In this document: piece after piece, positions 11,525 through 22,254 of the stretch
Position numbering within the stretch: the first letter of the stretch is position 1
How the letters are laid out: each line of letters starts with the position of its first letter
Origin: Ophiodon elongatus
Lineage: Eukaryota; Chordata; Actinopteri; Perciformes; Hexagrammidae
Length of the DNA stretch: 64,000 nt
Direction: 5' to 3'
Assembly: GCA_016806645.1 (NCBI GenBank)
Contig: JACSYO010000093.1
Location: 124,001-188,000, forward strand
Position numbers and translations under genes: made by a program
The notes under the pieces: model-generated
Database searches by the model: none
What the model was told of the DNA's origin: nothing
What the model saw: only the letters and a program-made list of their open reading frames with translations

Positions 11525-11633
11525 CAATGAGGAAGGAGTATAGAATCCCTGGTCTGTCAGAGGGAGGTTGTATGTTTCTGTCTTGGTCCACAGCTTGAAT
11601 GGATGGAGTCACATTAACGGGATTCACCTTATT
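11525..11633 (-). CDS. pcdh15: pcdh15 exon I: EC3, DxD site
   Basis: Encodes residues 312-347 plus the first base of Gly348, running phase 0 to phase 1. It contains QAVDQDRNIQPPSDRPGILY, matching mammalian EC3 almost residue for residue. VDQD is the DxD calcium motif and the following loop is longer than in classical cadherins. Asn318 (NVT) is a potential glycosylation site. Preceded by a 7.1 kb intron. The sequence leads directly on from exon H with the same residue spacing as the mammalian protein, so no exon is missing between them. Acceptor tctccag, donor gtaggt. Confidence 0.95.
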
Positions 11634-13539
11634 CTGGAGACAGAACCAAGGAGGGCATTAAAGTTGGAGATCACAGTCATCACTTACACATATGACATAA
11701 CAGATAGATTAGTAAGAAAAAACATCAGCACTAGCAAAAACAGGAAAGAGTCTTTTAGAACTAGCGCCACAGGCGGGTAACAACATTGCCTACACTTTAT
11801 GGAGATTAATTTTGCGAATGAAAAACAAAGAAAGAAATTCAAACAAGCAAACTTGAACTTGTAGAACATGTTCAACTTTTCACCAACAGTGCCAGCTTTA
11901 ATTAAAAAGTGCTCCAGCTTCAAGCAACAGCAAAAAAACGGAAGGATATTAAAAAATAGAGTTGTTCTAAGGTATTAGGAAAAGCTTTACCTAAGCTATT
12001 TATTTATGTAACAGCAAGCTCTGAGCATGCCAGCAAACCAAGAGAGAGTTGAACGGGAGGAATAGGAGCATCAATTGTTGGCAAAAGCACTCTGCGGAAC
12101 ACGTTAAATCATGTATAGAGCACGCATGCACGTATACGCCTACACTAAAAAAATCTGTCACGTTCAGTAGAATTCATTCATAAACCAGAATAACAATTAG
12201 GACCAATTTATGTTGTGCATATGCATTTTACTGCTCTGTACACATACACATACTGTGAGAGTCTGCAGGTGTGGATCCCTATCTGTATGCGAGTGTGGCC
12301 AGGCTATAATGTTGACTTATAATAGTGTAATATGCTGAGGTGTGGGTAATACAAAGACCCCCACTGGGAGAAACATTACATGTCTACAGGATAAAATCTA
12401 CAATCACTGAAGCTATAAATGTCAAGCCAACACACACACACACATATTCAATGTACACAATAGTGCGCTCATACACCTGCTGTCATTCAATACTTTACCA
12501 CCGCACCTGTCGTGCAGCACTTAAAATCTACAAGCCATCATGGAGCTATATCTCCTTGACTGTCACTGAGAGAGGAGAGGAGGGGGACATAGACAGAGAA
12601 GAAGTTATGGCAAGTAATGAGGTGGAGTAAAAGAGGGTGTAAATATATGAAGGGAAATGAATTTGCCAGGAGTTGAGGGTAAACAGGGAGCTGAGGGAGT
12701 TGTAATAGCAAAGAAGAAAGGGGGAAAGCGAGCCAGGTCACTGAGAACACTGAGGTACTTCAAATGTGTGTTATCAACAATGACAATCATCACACACGCT
12801 ACTTTACGAAGGACAGAAAAAAAAAACCACACTGACAACAATACAGAAGAATAGCGTCAGAAGTGCAGTGAGTAGTAAAAAAAAACGGTCCTGTGTTAAA
12901 TGTAAGGTGTAAGGAGAACTCTTGAAAATGAAAAGATTTCATTTCTGACATTAGACAGTCAGTGTCACCAAGCCTAACAATTAAGGGCACCGATATTGTG
13001 CCAGATACTTTAAATAATTCATATCATTGATATTATCTATGTTTTCAGACCAACACTGATAGTTATTGCTTTTTCAAGAATTCCTTCAAGATGTTACATG
13101 TTCCATGGACTTGTATACAAGAAGCTCAGATTCAATACATTTACTTTTAAAGCCTGTCCTCAAAAAGGCTAATTTGATCCTTGAATGCCCACTCCAAAGT
13201 TTAACCACCATTGACCTTTACACAAGCGTAAAGGTCAATGATACCCATTGAAAGGCTCAGCCTTCGTTTAACACACACATGTATTGCACACACTGACTTG
13301 CTAGTGGCGCTGGACCCGAATATGCAATTATTGAGACATTTCAATTTTGTGATCCGGATTTTAGTTGTCGTTTTAACCCCTCTGGATTACAAACATGCAT
13401 AAAACATACCAAACCTCTTGGAAAACGTTTTTATTCAATAACAAATAACGTGAAAACAATAACAGACCTATTATAGAATAACAAAGTCAAAGACTCGTGT
13501 TGCAGCGCTATGCTGTCCATCATCAGAAATGAAAAAAAG

Positions 13540-13870
13540 GTCTGGTCATGTCATGGAGACGAGCCAAACCAGAGCCCCAGCCACTGTTTCAATGTGTCAG
13601 AGCGTCTCCGATGTAACCACGCATGGGTTTGAAGCAGCAGAGGCAGAGCATAACGCGCAGAGAGATCAGCCTCAAAACGCCACCGTTTAGGGAGAGAGAG
13701 CCCTCAAACGGGACTTTGAGGTACGTCTACATTCACACACAGAGGGACGAGGAGAAGAGACGCGCAGGGCAGACAGGCTTTGAGCTCTCTGGTCACGGCT
13801 GTCCGGCCAGTAATCGGGCGAGCACGGAGAGTCTGCTGCAGGTTGATGCAACGTCTTGATCTGCCATTGT
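13540..13870. other. CpG-rich patch inside intron
   Basis: By eye about 19 CpG dinucleotides fall in 300 bp at roughly 52% GC, close to the number expected by chance, whereas the flanking intron is strongly CpG-poor. Open frames cross it on both strands but resemble no protein I know and lack pcdh15 similarity. It could be an intragenic CpG island (alternative promoter or enhancer) or a relatively young repeat that has not yet lost its CpGs. Confidence 0.4.
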
Positions 13871-14831
13871 TCTCTGTTTGTATTCAACACTGCCTCTGTC
13901 ATTTACATATGCTTACTTGGAGAAACAGGGATAACCAGCACACGTTTGTGAACTGTGTGAGATAAGTTACCCACAATTACCAACCTTAGGTTTAGTAAAA
14001 ACCAGATAACTCAATGAGAGCCTGATACAACTGAATCCACTTAATGATGCATGCCCAACACGTGGAACCCTGAGAAACTCACAAGCTGGGCAGGTAATGT
14101 TAAAAGATTGTTTACTCCCTCGGCTTCAAAGACTTAATGACAGAAGCATGGAGGCAGGTAGAATCAGTGGGCAGAACATCAGCAACAGGTATTAAACATG
14201 AATAAGCCTCAGACACCACAACAACAGCAGCAGTCTGGCAAATGGGTGTGGGGGGGGGGAAACTGCCTTTTCTATATATTGTGGAACTAATGAGCAAATG
14301 AGCAGCAGCTGTGCAGGCAGGTGGCTGATCACGAGAGCAGCGAGGTAATCAATAGAGGAGGGAAAAACCCTGCTTGTGGTCAGGAGAGGCTCTGTGTCAA
14401 CGACTGAGCTATACAGGAGCACATGATAACACATTATTTGTGGTGCAAAGGAGACTCAGCACTCCCCTATCACATAAAAAAAATACGAAATTTCCACAAT
14501 GATGTGTACACATGGCCCTGCAACGTTGTAGTCGGTGTTGAAAGCAGCTCCAAAAATAAAGTTCTAGCATATAGTGACGTAGTCTTTGATGCTTAGTTCA
14601 TCGTTATGTAACTCATAGCTAATCACTTGCCACGCAATGACAACCTAAATAATTTGGTCAGGTCTTGGGAGAGTTGTTTACTGTAGTGTTCAATAATCTA
14701 TTTTCCCCCTCACAGCTATAAATGTCTGAGTTGCAGAGGCAGCAACGTTTTTGAAGTGCATGTGTGAACATGGCCTGACAGCCAACTCCTCGGCATAAAT
14801 GACCAGCCTCTTGGTGTGTGAGTGTGTGAGT

Positions 14832-14835
<4 letters not shown>

Positions 14836-14929
<94 letters not shown>
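14836..14929 (+). repeat. (GA)n microsatellite
   Basis: About 94 bases of GA with a single AAAG interruption near the 3' end. Confidence 0.97.
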
Positions 14930-15128
14930 CCGCCAGAGAATAGTTATGTTGCCTCTAAGGCTCTGAGGTTGTCATATCTCATCAGTCTGATTAGGACTCA
15001 AACTATTATAGTGCCTTGACTCTCCTCTTCATTCACTCCTCTCCTCACTTCACCTCGCCATCTTCTGTATATTCCAACGACAGCTGCTGTCCTTGCCACA
15101 TCTCTAATCACATCTCCAAATGATATAT

Positions 15129-15147
15129 ATCTATCTATCTATTTCTC

Positions 15148-15183
<36 letters not shown>

Positions 15184-15185
15184 CC
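15129..15185 (+). repeat. compound (TATC)n(TC)n microsatellite
   Basis: A short TATC run passes into an interrupted TC tract. Confidence 0.93.
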
Positions 15186-15286
15186 TTCAACAGTTTGAGG
15201 GAAGCAAACATAAACCCTGAGCGTTCATTATATTGGGGTTCATTCAAGAAGAATGTGTACTCACGTTGGATAGCTTCAAAGTTTAG

Positions 15287-15377
15287 GAGTGTCCATGTAG
15301 CGCTGGTAGGGCGCTGGGTGCAGCGATTTTTCTCTCCTAATCAGGAATTAAAAAAAGACCCCGCTACATGGACACTC
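15287..15377. mobile_element. 91-bp fold-back element
   Basis: Two perfect 16-base inverted arms, GAGTGTCCATGTAGCG at 15287-15302 and its complement at 15362-15377, flank about 59 bases. The inner part has further CGCTG/CAGCG complementarity (15301-15324). This is the form of a miniature inverted-repeat transposable element or a hairpin-forming repeat. I cannot assign a family or a convincing target duplication. Confidence 0.55.
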
Positions 15378-15750
15378 AGCCTTAATCAATCAAACAGGGC
15401 CCCTGAGAGACAGCTGCTTTGAAAAAGATAGAAGTGTATTCAGGCGGACCTAATGGGAGAGATCAGGCTGTTGGCATAAACACGTATTTATTCAAATGAC
15501 CTGAGTTTGTTTAAGTATATGATCGTTTTTAAATAAAGCTTTGGAGTTTTTGCGCTGCATCTCACAATTAGAGTGTCTCCTTGGTCTAGGCTATATTGCT
15601 TACGCTAGCTCTTTAGTTCTTTGACTTTGAATATCAATAAATCCTCCTCTGGAACTGAATTGCGTGCGGACCACCGTGTGCTACGTTTTAATAGTCAAAT
15701 CCTTCATCATAAAGGTTTAGACCCCATTACATATTTGTTTTTTTTACTGA

Positions 15751-15930
15751 TAGACCTTTTCACAGCAGATATTTTGACTTGTCGTAGCAGGAAACGCACA
15801 GGTGTACCTAATAACATTAACGATGGCTCTGTTAACGATAGGCGATGCAGCCATCATTAACTCTAATTAAATACACTTGCACGTTTCCTGCTTCGACCTG
15901 TCAAAATGTCTGTGTACCCTAAATATGACC
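15751..15930. mobile_element. MITE-like element with long inverted ends
   Basis: The left end (about 15753-15797) and the reverse complement of the right end (about 15882-15930) share attttgac, a gtcg(a/t)agcaggaaacg stretch and caggtgta or caagtgta. The arms are thus about 45 bases with a few mismatches and small gaps. The internal part includes taataacattaacgatggct. I recognise this sequence type as a multi-copy short inverted-repeat element of teleosts, but cannot name the family. Confidence 0.6.
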
Positions 15931-16261
15931 TTTAATCTGACATCTGCAAAGGTCCCAACTCCTGTAATGAACAGGGATCCCAGTCGCATTCAAAGAGTGA
16001 ACATCACCAATAGAAAGGAGAAGCAACGCAACCTCAGTTTGTCTGAATGATCACATTTCTCTTCACTACTGCGATGTCGTAAGATTATAAATACTGAAAA
16101 CGGTGAAGCATCTTGAGGCAGCAGCGGTTGTGTGTTGGGAGCAAATTGACAAGTGAGAAGCAATCTTTATGTTTGATGCAACGTGTTCTATACATAACTT
16201 CAGATTTTAAAACCTCTCAAGTATTTTCCCACCATAACGTTTCTGTTTCTGTGTCTGACTT

Positions 16262-16302
16262 TCTCTCTCTCTCTCTCTCTGTCTCTCTCGCTCTCTCTCT
16301 CC
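16262..16302 (+). repeat. (TC)n microsatellite
   Basis: Interrupted TC repeat followed by pyrimidine-rich sequence to about 16360. Confidence 0.9.
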
Positions 16303-17796
16303 TTTCCTCCCTATTTTATTTCCCTCTCCCCATCATCCCCTCACCTCCCCTCCCCTCTGCATCTCCATCGTAAACCCTGTCCTTGTCTGCGTACACTTGC
16401 TCCTTCTCAAAACCACGAGGTGTAAAGTTGATTTACTCCTGTTGTTCCTCGCTGTGCCTCCCTCGGCTTGGAGAAAATCTTGTGTTTCTGTGTGTGCATG
16501 TCTATAAGAGTGTTTGCGTGAACGAGGGGAGATAAGAAGAGGTTTTAAGAAGGAGAGAGAGTTCCATCAGTGTGTCTAGAGTAAAGTGAGCTTATGTGAG
16601 CATGTGTGCGTGTGTGTGTTTGTGTGCGTGTGCGTGTGTGTGAGTGTGTGTGTGTGTGAAAAAGATCTATACAAACAAAGAGATGAAGTAGACACTGTCC
16701 AGTGAGGCATGACTGCTCTACTGGCTTGACACTGTTATGGGTGAGTGTGTGGTATGGGATGAATGCTCTGCTGACTTGTCAGAGTTGAGATTTTTGCCTA
16801 CAGCAACTTTGTCTCATTTACAAGGTGGCATTGTACGTCACTTTTTGATAACAACATCAGCAAAATGCCTGAAATACAATATTATATATACAGCCGTGTA
16901 AGCATGAATGCATACTGTACGGTGATACAGACTCACTTTTAAATAACTTGTTCACACACAAGTAAATACAAACAATAAGAGACTAACTTTGACTTTGTGT
17001 TCAAAACAAGTTCTCAAAACAGACTAGTGCTGGCATATTCCGCTGTCTACAGAATATATAACTCATACAATGTCAAAGCAAATACATTTTTTTTTACATA
17101 AGTAAACCTAAGCCAGATGTGTGTGAGTATCAGCGCTGTGTCCATTAATAATCAGCCAGACGATGAGGAGCATTCTTTTGAGTTTAGCTGGGCTTTGAGA
17201 CGCCAATCCTCCCTGAAGTTGATCAGAGGTTAAAATTAAATAGAACAGATTTTACATGAAGCAGAATTTAGCTCTGACCATCAGTAAAACGCACACGTAC
17301 AACCACTCACGGCCTGAATAAATATGTAGCCATAATTACATTTTTATTACTGTTGACACTTGTTTTGTCATTTATGAATGTGTACTTGATAATTAAATTA
17401 ATATGATGAAAGTGAATCCTTCCCAGTCATTTATTTTCTTCAATTGATTAGACGACTGTTTTTAGTGTTGCATTGTATCGCTTGTTAAGGAACAACTTGC
17501 AGGTTAGACCCCCAAGTGAATCAATGAGCAGGAAAATGAAGTAGACACTAGATTTTTTAAAGAAATATACATGAATACACACTACAGTGACTTCAGACTT
17601 ATCAAAAATATAAGTGAGAGGGAGAGCGGAGAGTTTAATATTAATAATAATTATGGATCACAATGTTATTTTTGACACTAAATAGATTGAATATGTATAT
17701 TCATATGACAGACCACAGCCTGATAATTATGAGCTTTTCAAGTGTGAAAGAGACCAGCAATTGACAAAAATTTGAAGAAAAAACAAAATATTGAAC

Positions 17797-18400
17797 TTTC
17801 TATAGTCTCTGGTCAACAAGGATCCCAAATGTGCACTCCACCATTGTCCTGACAAGGGAAAGACGGTAATTGACACCCTTCTCCCTGTCAAGGTGTTTTC
17901 CTGGGAAGAGCCAAGCAAAATGCCTCTTCAGAGGGAAAGCCTCATCACCCACACATACATGAGGCACAGCCTGGAGGTCTTCCACTTCTGGTAAAGGTGC
18001 ATCCTCTGGCAGGTGGAGGGTCCACCAGTGGAAGACCTTGCCAAAGTCAGAGGCACAGAGTGTCCCACCATTATTTCCCTGTGTTCTCTCACATCCGGCA
18101 TCTGGAAAACGTAGCAGGCATCAACACTACTGCTAAGAGGACGATGGAGAGACTCCCTTTGAACATGTAATACGTGGACCCTGTTGATGATAGCGCCTTT
18201 ATTGCAACATGCTTCCCCTTGACTGCTCCCAGGCAGTTGGGGAAGTTCGAAAGCTTATGGAAGCCTAGCGCAATCTTCTTCCAGTTGTGTTGTTCGGGGA
18301 AAGGCATGTAGAATACTCCTGGACCATGACAGACTTTATCACCTGATACATATCTTTCACTATTCATGGCACTGTACAGTAACCCATCCTGTAGCTAAAA
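17797..18400 (-). pseudogene. defective PIF/Harbinger (HARBI1-like) transposase
   Basis: The minus strand encodes two out-of-frame pieces of a Harbinger DDE nuclease. The first (about 18400-18089) contains WKKIALGF, NFPNCLGAVKGKHVAI and a following SIVLLAVV block. The second (about 18085-17800) contains GNNGGTLCASDFGKVFHWW, VCVGDEAFPLK, FPGKHL, NYRLSLVRTMVE and TFGIL. Family members have GA(I/V)DGKH, VGDEAFP and VENAFG, carrying the D, D and E of the active site. Here the first Asp is replaced by Lys (codon at 18220-18218), while the Asp of GDEAFP and the Glu of MVE remain. At least one frameshift lies near 18100-18125. No N-terminal DNA-binding partner or clear terminal repeats were found. 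It lies in the same orientation as pcdh15 and is inactive. Confidence 0.85.
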
Positions 18401-18748
18401 GCTATCAATCTGAATGGATCTCCTGTTGACAGATACCTGATTAAATATAGAAAAAGAAAACTCTTTGGTTGACATAGGCCCTAACTGCAGGCGCCATACA
18501 GACACGTCATACCATGTTTGAAAGTTCAGAGGTCATCATTTCTTCATGGTCTTAGAAATTGTTAGACTACAGGCAGTGCAAAGCCAATAAAAAAACGTAC
18601 CTTCCATTTTAACTATAAGTAGGAGTTTTGTGAGCTGTTGCGAGGAGATCAGTTTTCACTATCATACAGAGACAAAAAAAAACATCTGCGCCATACACAG
18701 AAACACAATGCAGCATATAATATAGTTACATAACAGCCACACACTTAC

Positions 18749-18919
18749 CGGTTCGGTCAGCTCCTGTACATCAGCTCTATACGTGATGGGACTACAGTCA
18801 CGGGTGTTTCCAACAAGCGTACAGGGTAGAAACATGGGACCCAAGTCATCACCATCCAGTACATCCACAGTTAGAGTTGTGGTGGCCGTTCGGCGCTCAC
18901 TGGGATAGGGGGCTCGGTC
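18749..18919 (-). CDS. pcdh15: pcdh15 exon H: EC2-EC3 linker
   Basis: Encodes residues 255-311, phase 0 at both ends. It holds the TTTLTVDVLDGDDLGPMFLP block, almost identical to mammals. The non-standard EC2-EC3 linker is DGDD (residues 276-279) instead of DxNDN. TRDC follows with a conserved pair of cysteines (FLPC and TRDC), and the exon ends in the start of EC3 (ADVQELTEP). The opening DRAPYPSERR is less conserved. Acceptor ctgtctag, donor gtaagt. A defective Harbinger transposase begins about 380 bp downstream in the next intron. Confidence 0.95.
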
Positions 18920-21285
18920 CTAGACAGAGAGAGAGGTTTTATTTTATTTTTGGATAATACTGCAATTTCTTCTTTAGATATTTGCATATATTCATCTTCA
19001 TGTCTAGAAGAGAAAATGACCACTCTGTAGTCCTGCTGAATATTTTTCAGAAAAAATAAATCAAAAAAGCTGCGGCGAACGCCTTAAAAAGCTGGCGTCT
19101 ACTTTACTTACCTTCATGTCAATTCATCTCATCAAGGGCAGATAAACGTTTGACGATTGCTTAATCGTTTCAAATTTATGGAAACATATTTAATAAAAGC
19201 TTTTTGTTTTGCAGCAAGTAAAGTATACAGTTTGATTTACAAATGAATTGCTCCCACTTCCCTCTGTTGCTGTTCAATAAGTGGCCAAAGATAACTGTAA
19301 GAATTAAACATAGCAATTTTACAAATAATGCACATGCCCTCTAGGCTTCATTAAAGGATATTAATTGGACAGACATGTAAGGAAGCGCTAGTAGCTAACA
19401 AGTGGTAGATCATTTTTGCAGCAACATCCAAGTAGGCATTTGAGCAATAGATTAAATGAACACAATTTATTATTTTAATTCTTAATACAATATAAAATAT
19501 GCACAATTGCACTGCTGCTCTCACTCCTGTTTGTAGCTATTCAATAAATGGTCGGAAACATTTTTAAGAATTGAATACGACCCACCACAACTCTGGATTC
19601 ATTGAAAAATATAACTTAGATGAGACTAAACAGATAAAGTACTTAAACCAAAGTCTAAACCATTGCTCTTGCACCTCAATGACGAATGTGTGATCGAGTA
19701 ATAAAACAGTTCCACTCTCCAACAGCCGCGTTGGCGCTCCCATCCCGGGCAGACAGTAATCAAGAAATTACCTTTGAAGACACAAACCACTGCTGCAAAG
19801 CCGATCAAAAACACTTCCCCTCGATAGGATATTTTGCGCTGAGAGTGTCAACATTCTAAGCCCGCCCACCTTTTAGCGGTCCAATCAAACACAAAGGATT
19901 TTAATTAAATCCCTCTCGTAACTACACACCGCTCAAATATTATATTACAGAAGTACAGAAGCTAAAGGCGCTCTAACATCTCTTTGAGTGGGACTTTAAG
20001 ACTTCAAAACCAAAAAAAACATTAGAAACAGGGGTATTCAAACAAGAAAATATAGCCAGTTTTTAAATGCTATCTGAATGAATGGTACACAGTGTCATCC
20101 TAGAAATACATTCCAGTAGAAATTTTTGTATTGTGTATTTTGAAAAAACCCACATCAAAATGTACGACCTTGATGCATACATACATGCATGAATAAAAAA
20201 TAATTGATGTAGTTGCACACCATTACATTTTTTTATTCGAAAGAAGACTTTCATGAGAACTAAAGCTACAATAGCTGGGTTTCAGTGAGGCCCTCGTAAA
20301 CTAGCAATACAACTAGCGAATAGAAAATAAGAGAAAAGTCATTCACAAACTTTTATTTCTGCTCATGCATTCATGTGTAATCACTCTTTGTGAACACACT
20401 TCTTATTCCAGTGGCAATGATTACGTGTTGATCTGCTGTTGGTGGTTTATCTGTCATCCAATTACATACAAAGGTAGCTGCTCTGCAAATTCACAGGAAA
20501 CAGGCCGATTAATCTCAATGGTCAATATAACTGCTGTGTTTTTATTTCAAGATAATTAAGATATACACAAACATTTTTATTATTTTTAATTCGTAAAGCT
20601 CAGAACAAAACAGTCAACTCAGGGAATCAATGGGAAACTCAAACTCCCTGCAATTGAATAATCAATGCAACCATCACATCTCCACCATAAACCTCTGAAG
20701 ATATATCCACTATTTCAAGTTTGTGCAAATAATCTAGATCCTCATATTATTCAATTTATATTTGGTGGTCTCTTTATCTAAGAGATCTTTCTGCAATCAA
20801 ACTCTTTTTGTTTTCCAGTTACTTCAAAAATTGGCAAAACAAGCTAAGAAGCATAATACCGTACTTATGTTATGTACTATTACACCTGAATTGATTGTTT
20901 CTATATCACTGCACTATGTTCTCCTTAGTGTCAATCATTGGAAAGCAAAAACAAGAAATGGAGGTATTTGCCAGAAAATAATCTCTTCAAAACATGATGC
21001 TTCGCTCACTCTTTTGTGATACTTAATGACAATTGTGATTTACAATTTCAAAGGGCCCTTATACACCATGTTTAACATTATAGATTCCATTTTGATACAT
21101 TTTGACTGTTCTCTGAGTGTTTTCTTACTTTTAGACTAGTCCAAAATTCAACTAACATTTAAAAGTCAGGGAAATTAGTCCTCCAGAACCATGTTAGCTT
21201 GCTTTTTCCCTTTGCTTGCATCCTTGATATATGCACAGAGAAGTATAGGCAAATATAAATATATATAAAAGAAAAAAAGACTTAC
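18920..21285 (-). other. pcdh15 intron H-G
   Basis: A 2366 bp AT-rich intron. I see no gene, long microsatellite or confidently named transposon. Confidence 0.65.
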
Positions 21286-21396
21286 ATTTGCCTGTATGAT
21301 GACCAGGTAACGTGTTATCTCCTCATAGTTGAGTCTTTCTCTGAGAACTACAGCGCCAAACAGTGTCAGAGGGATGTCAAACGTTCTGTTGGTTGT
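21286..21396 (-). CDS. pcdh15: pcdh15 exon G: EC2 C-terminal half
   Basis: Encodes residues 218-254, phase 0 at both ends. TFDIPLTLFGAVVLRERLNY and ITRYLVIIQAN align with mammalian EC2. NYE (residues 240-242) occupies the usual DYE or DRE calcium-motif position, with Asn in place of Asp as in mammals. Asn220 (NRT) is a potential glycosylation site. Acceptor gtttcag; donor gtaagt, an optimal 5' site. Confidence 0.94.
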
Positions 21397-22134
21397 CTGA
21401 AACACACACATACAATACAAGCATAGTGAGTCCCTTACTGAGTCAACAGTTAGTGAAACATGAAATAAATAACAGTGGCATGAAATTGTGTTATTGAGGA
21501 AAATGGCATTATGAAAAAAGCAGATTGGGCATTTGAAATAAAAATAAAAACAAAAACTGTTTTAGTTTTTACAACAATTTATAGTTTAGTTTTAATATAT
21601 TTGTCCTCTGATTTGCTCTTGTTTATGTTATTTGTTTACAAACTCTCACACAACACAACTCATGCATCCAGTTGTATGCTTAGCACTGCCCAAACATGTG
21701 TATCTAAAACCTTATTTAAAACACTTTAAAGGAGCTGGACCAGTAGCTCGTCTGAGCAAGCGTGAGCCTGTTTATACAAAAGTGTTGAAAATAGTACAAT
21801 GATACTGCACGGGTTGTGTGAGAGTTTTTTAGTACTTCAATTCATCAAGAATTTTCAATTTTTTTTAATTCTCTTTTACATTGGAGGCATGCGAGAAAAA
21901 CAGTTTTCTTCACAAATTCAAGGTAACACAGGGAGAGTAGTTGATATATACAAATGATCATTTTGGGGTGAAGTATCCCTTTAAGAATTATTTAAAGGGA
22001 TACTTCACCCCAATAATTATTATTATCATTGTTATTGCCAGAGCAATTGCTTAACCAATAGCCTGAATAATGAGTTTAGAATCTTCAAGCCACTTCAAGC
22101 TTTGAGGAGTTCAGCAGGCGGATGGATAACCTAC
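21397..22134 (-). other. pcdh15 intron G-F
   Basis: A 738 bp intron whose one notable feature is the palindrome at 21963-22013. Confidence 0.7.
21963..22013. mobile_element. near-perfect palindrome, short inverted-repeat element
   Basis: GGGGTGAAGTATCCCTTTAA at 21965-21984 and its exact complement at 21992-22011 are separated by 7 bases. Adding flanking TT/AA gives a 22-bp stem. Sequences of the type TTAAAGGGATA(C/G)TTCACCC are ends of abundant short inverted-repeat elements in fish (the Angel-like class). This looks like the two ends with the middle lost, or a minimal hairpin copy. Confidence 0.65.
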
Positions 22135-22254
22135 CGGGTCTTTCGGGTTGTACTGGATGGTGTACTCTATCTGCCCATTGGGGCCGTCATCGATGTCTTT
22201 TGCCCCATTGTTCCCCCAGAAACCAGAGAAGATAGTGGTTCCCACTGGCGTCAG
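22135..22254 (-). CDS. pcdh15: pcdh15 exon F: EC2, DxD calcium site
   Basis: Encodes residues 178-217, phase 0 at both ends, the first half of EC2. LTPVGTTIF matches mammals exactly. AKDIDDGPNGQIEYTIQYNP carries the DxD motif (Asp197, Asp199, with Asp200) that co-ordinates calcium at the EC1-EC2 junction. The loop before it reads GFWGNNG, where mammals have GFSGDNG, so it holds a Trp and an extra Asn. Acceptor ttttcag, donor gtaggt. It sits 738 bp upstream of exon G. Confidence 0.95.

Larger units (their letters stand above)
11634..18748 (-). other. pcdh15 intron I-H (7.1 kb)
   Basis: This intron holds a CpG-rich patch (about 13540-13870), a long GA repeat, TC repeats, two short inverted-repeat elements (15287-15377 and about 15751-15930), GT-rich sequence (16600-16660) and a dead Harbinger transposase (about 17797-18400). 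Exons H and I join without a gap in the protein, so no coding exon is expected here. I see nothing else definite. Confidence 0.75.

Noticed and set aside
13623..13902. Open frames across the CpG-rich patch as a new exon
   Set aside because: No protein similarity, and pcdh15 exons H and I already join without a gap.
16700..16800. Possible tandem duplication around catgactgctctactggctt
   Set aside because: The second copy (gatgaatgctctgctgactt) matches only loosely and has no flanking structure.
17727..18367. Harbinger-like frames as a domesticated host gene
   Set aside because: A frameshift and the loss of the first catalytic Asp point to decay, and no intact reading frame spans the domain.
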